Assembly: GCA_964200075.2 (NCBI GenBank)
Contig: CAXNAA020000430.1
Span: 1 to 21,357 of the forward strand
Length of the DNA stretch: 21,357 nucleotides
DNA from: Sphacelaria rigidula
Taxonomy: Eukaryota > Phaeophyceae > Sphacelariales
Direction of reading: 5' to 3'
Each line of letters starts with the position of its first letter. The stretch's first letter is position 1. The notes beneath the pieces were generated by a model that had not been told where the DNA came from, ran no database searches, and saw nothing but the letters and a program-made list of their open reading frames with translations. Positions 19,301 to 21,357 of this stretch are shown piece by piece. Both the position numbers and the translations under genes were made by a program.

Positions 19301-20866
19301 GACATCTGAAAAGGGTACCTGAAATGACCTCGAAATATCCATCCATCCTCACGTGAAATACCGCTGCCTTGACGCTTTTTTTGGCGGGAATTCACATACG
19401 AGAGTGTTTGGTTGTACATTATACCACACCATTCCCTTGTTTCGGGCCACGTACACTCTCTCTCTCGATCCAGCGTGTGATGGCCCCGGAGAAAAAAGCA
19501 TGACAAAAATTGATCCTTGTACGATAAAATCACCACTTGCAGACGTATGCGTGTGGTCACTATGAAAGTTACCCCCCCCCACACACACACTCCTGCTCTC
19601 TTCATTCCCATCACCCTCAACACTCATCGCCATACCTGAATCAGACAGGTCTTCGTGGGAGCCAGGCCCATCGCACCCATTGCGTGATTGTCCTTGGTAC
19701 ACTCAAGAGCGTATGCCATCTCCCGCCGACACCCTGCCTCCGTCACTCCCATGAAAATCCAGTCCCAGGCGACTGACACGCAGATCGACGCAGGATCTTC
19801 CTGCAAGATTATTTTGGCGACGTACACGTGTACAATAGTTTGGTCAAGACGCAATTGTTTTTGAGGACACAATAAAAGTCATCATCGGGGGAACTAAAAC
19901 ATTACTCGGTTTTCCTGCTCCCAGTTAGCCAAGAAGCGATCACAAAAGCGCCGGGGATCCGAGAACTCAAATCGGGCACCAAATCGCCATGAAGAAAGGC
20001 TGGACTCCCCAGACTTGTGTAGACGCAGATCTGCTGCCATTAAAGTCGGTCCGGTTGTGCTTAGCCCCCCTTTTGGCAGCAACAGAGGGGCAGCAGACTC
20101 TTGGCTTTGGTCGTCTGATTCTACGACATGCATCGACGTATTCGGCTCGCTTCGCTTCCAGAGTTGCACACAAGGTATGCAGAATATCTCGCCAAAAAGA
20201 CACAGCCCTTCGTCGACACTTTTTATACCAGCGAGAATTTCCCCCCCTTGTTTGCGCTTTTACCTGTGCTTCATGCATTTCACCCACGCCTGCTCTTCCG
20301 TAAATAATAGGCAAGGTCTCGATTTTTTTAATTTAATAATGGAGCCGGCGGAGCACGTCCATATTAACAACGGTTGTACCTTGCGTAATGCGTGCAGGCG
20401 ACCTTCATTGATGTGGACATACTCCCCCGGCTCCAGTGTAAAAGCTTGGGGCGGCAAAACAAAACAAAAGGAAAGAGAGGGGGCAGCTGTGTCAACGTGG
20501 AAACGATTCTTTTCGAGCCATGGGGCCAAAGGTATCCTGGATGTGGTGATTTCAAGCCGTAACGACTCGTCCCACATTTGGATACTTTTCAATACATCCT
20601 TCGAATCAACAAAAAATCTCGCCCATCGGTCACGATAATAATCTGCGCCAACACTAGCACAAACACACGTTTTCATTGCAAGGGAGAACGTGTAACGGGG
20701 CAATGCATCAACCAATCCATCATCGCAAAATCGACACCAGAGACTCCGTTGATTCGTCACGTACCCCTGGCAACGGTTGTGCCTTGCGGAAAGCGTGGAG
20801 GCGCCCTTTGTTGATGTGAACGTATTCTCCCGGCTCGAGGGTGAATACGCTGGGGGCGTAGTTCAT
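1908..20866 (-). CDS. Large multi-exon JmjC / zinc-finger / AT-hook gene (5' partial)
   Basis: Eight minus-strand exons chain into one open frame: 20866-20765, 19800-19636, 18863-17721, 17460-17159, 15297-15202, 11069-10905, 10020-9851 and 4354-1908. Each junction has GT and AG dinucleotides, and intron phases agree throughout, giving 4590 nt (1529 codons plus TGA). The visible protein starts inside a JmjC-like fold, so the first metal-binding motif and the start codon must lie beyond the right edge. After JmjC come a low-complexity linker, three Cys-rich modules and a basic AT-hook tail. JmjC proteins are Fe(II)/2-oxoglutarate oxygenases, many of them histone lysine demethylases; a nuclear chromatin role here is inferred from the fold plus DNA-binding-like modules. 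Introns of 5.5 and 4.1 kb are filled with repeats. The main uncertainty is whether exon skipping or extra exons occur, and whether the first two visible exons are correctly bounded. Confidence 0.72.
4537..4806. mobile_element. Fold-back (MITE-like) element, family B copy 1
   Basis: Two arms of about 125-135 bp fold onto each other around a short loop near 4660-4671. The inner arms are nearly perfect (GGACCCAGAAGGCGGT opposite ACCGCCTTCTGGGACC) and the outer arms match imperfectly through GTGCTCTGGGATA and CCTGAA..GTTTT. It encodes nothing. Short non-autonomous elements of this form are usually moved by DNA transposases in trans. Related copies lie at 8789-9066 and 12932-13100. Confidence 0.6.
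4910..5411 (+). repeat. Dispersed repeat A, copy 1
   Basis: Collinear with 13300-13833. Shared blocks in order: ACGCRACAAAAC...GTRCAARYGTTCCT, CTGTACCGRCTTC, ATCAGTGGAA followed by CGACGACGCC or the similar CACGACGCC, a GTTYGGGGTATA-like block, GATTCCCYRGYTGATGGCGGT and CTGATTGGYC. No long open frame exists. It directly follows a fold-back element, as copy 2 does, so the two may move or be copied together. Confidence 0.55.
5507..5525. repeat. TA microsatellite
   Basis: An alternating AT run of about nine units inside the long intron. Simple-sequence repeat, probably length-variable. Confidence 0.8.
6004..6695 (+). repeat. Three short related segments spaced about 320 bp
   Basis: Segments centred at about 6035, 6350 and 6675 share a TTGAAA-like start, a GGAGAATCG-like core (GAGGAAAATCG, GGGAGAATCG, GTGGAGAATCA), then a GGCAT-like block and an A-rich end. 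Their T-C anchor spacing is about 316 and 322 bp. They may be decayed tandem units or ends of related elements. A TTTTCCAAC-containing block at about 6515 recurs near 8350. Confidence 0.35.
6106..6283. mobile_element. Second fold-back sequence
   Basis: The left arm at 6106-6160 and right arm at 6228-6283 are inverted copies: GTGTCTT, then TTCGATCGAA, then GTAYGGYGGRAAGGA-like sequence on each. The loop is about 67 bp. The arms differ mainly by transitions. There is no coding capacity. It does not share obvious sequence with the other fold-back family. Confidence 0.5.
8789..9066. mobile_element. Fold-back element, family B copy 2
   Basis: Inverted arms of about 100 bp, 8789-8888 and 8958-9066, begin and end with AGACTCYGA and contain ACGAAAC, ATTCCA and GGGGGTSCCAG blocks. 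The CCCTTCTGGCACCCCCGAT stretch on the right arm matches CCTTCTGGGACCCCGAAT of copy 1. A G/T-rich stretch with a run of nine G interrupts the loop. Confidence 0.55.
9851..10020 (-). CDS. Exon 7: compact Cys/His knot with RFRF motif
   Basis: A 170-nt exon, phase 2 in and phase 1 out, with acceptor TCGTGTGCAG and donor GCAAG|GTATAT. It begins with a basic segment (VKNKKQRQQR) and then has Cys24, Cys25, Cys30, Cys33, Cys36, Cys41, Cys43 and His44 within 21 residues, followed by HEEFQRRFRFDTQ. The dense CC-x4-CxxCxxC-x4-CxCH spacing looks like a zinc-binding knot; I do not recognise a named family. If the donor were ignored, the frame would reach a TGA at 9822 after ISHGNIAI, giving a shorter protein. 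The phase match with the next exon makes splicing the better model. Confidence 0.7.
10905..11069 (-). CDS. Exon 6: ZZ-like zinc finger core
   Basis: A 165-nt exon, phase 2 at both ends, with acceptor TATCGCAG and donor GATCC|GTGAGTA. It encodes GELWSGYMHCNGCETLQG, then DVNVCLVCYSKGKLAF and a tail with NEGHFPCDP. Joined to exon 5 it gives CTSC-x9-CNGC-x10-CLVC-x22-HxxC, close to a cross-brace or ZZ-type finger; the D-V-N-V-C-L-x-C-Y-x-K-G stretch is typical of ZZ domains, which often bind histone tails or SUMO. Ligands inside this exon are Cys10, Cys13, Cys24, Cys27, His50 and Cys53. Confidence 0.75.
12063..12117. repeat. Two-unit 28-bp tandem duplication
   Basis: Two adjacent units each start GGGTGARGTRCAGTACAGG and continue GCACTC or ACACCC. 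The units are about 80 percent alike. No function seen. Confidence 0.6.
12932..13100. mobile_element. Fold-back element, family B copy 3 (truncated)
   Basis: The left arm begins AGACTCTGAAAC and contains CACGAAA, ACGAACGGGG and GAGGGTCTCAGAGCC, matching copy 2. The right arm has only the inner part (GGACCCCCGATAACCGG) before similarity stops, so the outer right arm is missing. It lies just left of dispersed repeat A copy 2, mirroring copy 1 beside repeat A copy 1. Confidence 0.5.
13300..13833 (+). repeat. Dispersed repeat A, copy 2
   Basis: Collinear with 4910-5411, same orientation, with diverged but ordered blocks (CAACAAAACGTTGTACAA, CTGTACCGACTTC, ATCAGTGGAA, CGACGACGCCGAA, GATTCCCCAGTTGATGGCGG, CTGATTGGTCAAGA). 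It has small insertions relative to copy 1. No coding potential recognised. Confidence 0.55.
13962..14281 (+). mobile_element. tRNA-derived SINE, copy 1
   Basis: The head has a Pol III A box (GTGGCTCAGTTGGTAGC) and a B box (GGGTTCGAATCTC) at tRNA spacing. The flanking ATCGCCTC and GGAGCGAT can still pair as an acceptor stem. The anticodon-loop equivalent reads TTCTGAC. The body continues with CCCAACAGTGGAGAGCGACT, a TTCACGGTYGACGAGGGAA block, a purine-rich variable stretch, and ends near GGTGTATACCGGCGTC. Copy 2 at 16750-17094 shares this order, with an extra purine-rich stretch there. It lies antisense to the host gene in an intron. Confidence 0.75.
14821..14940 (-). CDS. Candidate cassette exon splitting the zinc finger
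   Basis: A 120-nt stop-free segment with acceptor TTTTTGGCAG and donor CACCAC|GTAAGAA, phase 2 at both ends, so it fits between exons 5 and 6 without changing the frame. It would encode ACLRTCGENPRSLIP and continue with FPRVTLFCPW. Inclusion would place 40 residues between the CTSC and CNGC pairs of the finger. The surrounding 14690-14940 block differs in composition from its neighbours and may be a repeat fragment, so exonisation of a mobile element or a chance open frame are both possible. Confidence 0.25.
15202..15297 (-). CDS. Exon 5: first half of a split zinc finger
   Basis: A 96-nt exon, phase 2 at both ends, with acceptor TATGACAG and donor TGTGG|GTACGTC. It encodes KDRSAVVDAWVPPHERAID, then FGEEGFACTSCG. 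A slightly longer exon using the AG ten bases upstream would bring a stop into the frame delivered by exon 4, so the shorter acceptor is chosen. The CTSC pair is the first ligand pair of a finger completed in exon 6. The upstream pyrimidine tract is very long (purine-rich on the + strand at about 15323-15388), including a run of 17 C on the minus strand. Confidence 0.65.
15323..15388. repeat. Purine tract with long G run
   Basis: On the + strand this is almost pure A/G, GAGAAGAG-like units ending in a run of about 17 G. On the transcribed strand it supplies the pyrimidine tract just upstream of the exon 5 acceptor. Confidence 0.75.
16750..17094 (+). mobile_element. tRNA-derived SINE, copy 2
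   Basis: Same A box (GTGGCTCAGTTGGTAAC), a B box with one change (GGGTTTGAACCTC), the CCCAACAGTGGAGAGCGACT block, TTCACGGTCGACGAGGGAA, and the 3' block GGTGTAGACTGGCGTC. A longer A/G-rich middle separates the two conserved parts. CAGAAAC at 16737 and 17105 may be remnants of a target-site duplication, but this is weak. It lies antisense to the gene in the exon 4-5 intron. Confidence 0.75.
17159..17460 (-). CDS. Exon 4: eight-cysteine putative zinc-binding module
   Basis: A 302-nt exon, phase 0 in and phase 2 out, with acceptor GCCACAG and donor GATGTAG|GTACGAG. It starts VRAAKTKSKTRLEFINARPF, then carries Cys at residues 55, 58, 64, 69, 75, 78, 96 and 100, in the order CxxC-x5-C-x4-C-x5-CxxC-x17-C-x3-C. 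This spacing suggests one or two zinc sites. KDM5-type and KDM6-type JmjC proteins also carry zinc modules after JmjC, but I cannot match this pattern to either. The basic stretch AKTKSKTR could contact nucleic acid or act in nuclear import. No stop occurs in the exon. Confidence 0.65.
17721..18863 (-). CDS. Exon 3: long Ala/Pro/Ser/Gly-rich linker
   Basis: A 381-codon exon, phase 0 at both ends, from acceptor CTATTCCAG to donor TCTGCG|GTACGTC. The product is dominated by simple runs: an Ala/Pro/Gln-rich start, a Ser/Gly-rich middle with a run of eight glycines, and a Pro/Arg run (alternating PR then polyPro) near residues 330-345. Two short helix-like stretches stand out: VQTAFAELQRLREEE, which could be a small coiled coil, and LLVALAPLLQEMVKKQKREI at the end. 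No enzymatic domain is recognisable. It probably acts as a disordered spacer between the JmjC fold and the Cys-rich modules. The Gly, Pro and GGCCGCGGCC-type sequence is slippage-prone. Confidence 0.75.
18864..19635 (-). other. Intron between exons 2 and 3
   Basis: Bounded by ATTCAG|GTATGG and CTATTCCAG, 772 nt. It contains a C run followed by a CA microsatellite at about 19570-19590. Small open frames on both strands lack recognisable motifs. Confidence 0.55.
19636..19800 (-). CDS. Exon 2: end of JmjC fold (SVAWDW motif)
   Basis: A 55-codon exon, phase 0 at both ends, with acceptor TCTTGCAG and donor ATTCAG|GTATGG. It encodes EDPASICVSVAWDWIFMG, then a helical-looking segment with REMAYALECTKDN and a closing KTCLIQ. 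CVSVAWDW matches the final beta strand of JmjC domains, which typically follows the distal histidine region with a short loop. It joins exon 1 in frame. The clean splice sites, matching phases and recognisable motif make this one of the best-supported exons. Confidence 0.75.
19906..20013 (-). CDS. Candidate optional exon between exons 1 and 2
   Basis: A 108-nt open segment bounded by ACACAAG on the acceptor side and CGA|GTAATG on the donor side, phase 0 at both ends, so it can be included or skipped without changing the frame. It would encode 36 residues containing WRFGARFEFSDPRRF and FLANWEQENR, inserted in the loop between the JmjC distal histidine strand and SVAWDW. The acceptor has a poor pyrimidine tract. 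The open frame extends further upstream with low-complexity Ser/Ala/Leu residues, so the true left boundary is uncertain. It may instead be intronic sequence open by chance. Confidence 0.3.
20341..20434. repeat. Inverted repeat formed by a reversed exon fragment
   Basis: The + strand at 20341-20368 reads GGAGCCGGCGGAGCACGTCC and onward, 22 of 28 bases matching the minus-strand exon copy at 20434-20407. In translation it reads MEPAEHVHINNG against LEPGEYVHINEG. The arms are separated by 38 bp. Five of the six mismatches are transitions. Confidence 0.55.
20365..20444 (-). pseudogene. Decayed duplicate of the JmjC exon
   Basis: It encodes FTLEPGEYVHINEGRLHALRK followed by VQPL, 19 of 21 identical to exon 1 in the core, within the intron between exons 1 and 2. 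Homology covers the coding core only; the upstream part is a pyrimidine stretch ending CCCCAAG. Using that AG gives an incoming phase of 1, while exon 1 accepts phase 0 or 2. The equivalent of the exon 1 donor is absent, although AAG|GTACAA just after the core might serve. It is therefore not a simple swap for exon 1. Another hypothesis is that it belongs to an alternative transcript with a different upstream exon. Confidence 0.55.
20765..20866 (-). CDS. Exon 1 of visible gene: JmjC third-ligand segment
   Basis: This 34-codon exon (phase 0 to 0) follows a pyrimidine-rich stretch ending in TGTAG and ends at a GGG|GTACGT donor. It encodes FTLEPGEYVHINKGRLHAFRK near its middle, preceded by MNYAPSV and followed by AQPLPG. 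A turn-like PGE followed by VHIN and GRLHAFRK fits the JmjC strand pair carrying the distal metal-binding histidine. The ATG at its start is probably internal, because the upstream JmjC half and its HxD/E motif are missing. An alternative acceptor 17 nt further in (CCCCAG|CGTATT) would shift the incoming phase to 2, and a GC donor after RK is also possible. A diverged second copy of this exon lies at 20365-20444. Confidence 0.6.
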
Positions 20867-21357
20867 CTACAGGAGAACACGCGTGGGCGAATCGCATCAA
20901 GCACAGGGAGAAGCACAAACGAATCCACGCACAGAGTGATTAGAAAAGGGGACGGAAAACGAACCGAAACAAATGGTGGAGAGAGGGTAGAGTAGTGCGT
21001 GAGACCCTACTAGCTCATAGCAAAAAAAAGCAAGAGAGGGCCACCGTCTGAACGTAAAAGACGATCCAAAAACAAAAACACTTGAAAAAGTATACGAAGT
21101 GTACAAGGAGAAACAAAAGAAGACGGCGAGTGGGGCAACACACACATACACACCACCATTATAGCAAAAACGGGAAGAGAGGCAATAAACCGGTGGAAAA
21201 GGGAAAAGGTGAAGGGAGAAGGGGAAAAAATACGAAGGAAAAGACAGCGAAAAACAAAAGGGAGGGGGGGGGAGAAGTAGGAATCAACAAAAAAAAAAAA
21301 CCGGGGGGGGGGGCGGTGCGTTAGGGGGCGGGGAAAAAAGACAGGAGGGAAGCGGCG
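20867..21357. other. Purine-rich right edge, probably intron of the same gene
   Basis: The + strand is strongly A/G-rich with A and G homopolymers at about 21267 and 21290-21311, so the minus strand is pyrimidine-rich like the other introns. No exon with the missing first JmjC motif (HxD/E) was found here. The rest of the gene lies beyond the window. Confidence 0.5.

Noticed and set aside
18392-19342. 316-codon minus-strand open frame overlapping exon 3
   Set aside because: Arg/His/Leu-rich shadow in another frame of the low-complexity exon; it crosses the intron boundary without reason.
20261-20327. Short exon-like segment LPIIYGRAGVGEMHEAQ with donor CACAG|GTAAAA
   Set aside because: It resembles the first JmjC strand, but the metal motif HxD/E is not present, the acceptor lacks a pyrimidine tract and its position after the third-ligand exon is wrong.

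Overview
The window is eukaryotic nuclear DNA. Its exons are GC-rich and full of Ala/Gly/Ser/Pro runs, its introns are long, spliceosomal and more AT-rich, and the non-coding sequence carries a tRNA-derived SINE and fold-back repeats. Gene style (pyrimidine-rich introns, low-complexity Ala-rich proteins, chromatin-type domains) suggests a brown alga or a related stramenopile. That placement is inference; no single marker in the window proves it.

One large gene on the minus strand explains nearly all the coding signal. Eight exons can be chained from about 20.87 kb down to a TGA stop at 1908. Every junction uses GT/AG and every intron phase matches its neighbour (0, 0, 0, 2, 2, 2, 1). The chained exons total 4590 nt, or 1529 codons plus stop. 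The 5' part of the gene lies beyond the right edge. In transcription order the visible protein has: the C-terminal half of a JmjC-type fold (HIN..RLHAFRK, then SVAWDW), an Ala/Pro/Ser/Gly-rich linker of 381 residues, an eight-Cys cluster, a split zinc finger of the CxxC...CxxC...CxxC...HxxC kind, a compact Cys/His knot ending in an RFRF motif, and an 814-residue basic, Ala-rich tail with AT-hook-like GRP cores. The likely role is a chromatin-bound histone demethylase or a JmjC-related regulator; the function is inferred.

The introns are mobile-element territory. The 5.5-kb intron (4355-9850) and the 4.1-kb intron (11070-15201) hold three copies of a fold-back (MITE-like) family, two copies of a roughly 0.5-kb dispersed repeat and one SINE. 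A second SINE sits in the 1.9-kb intron at 15298-17158. Both SINEs are antisense to the gene. Two phase-neutral candidate exons (14821-14940 and 19906-20013) could be optional parts of the transcript. A decayed duplicate of the JmjC exon, with a further inverted fragment, lies in the first visible intron.

Left of the stop codon (1-1907) I find no convincing gene. It holds a presumed 3' UTR/intergenic stretch with three imperfect tandem units of about 210-220 bp. The right end (20867-21357) is purine-rich on the + strand, as expected for pyrimidine-rich intron sequence of the minus-strand gene.
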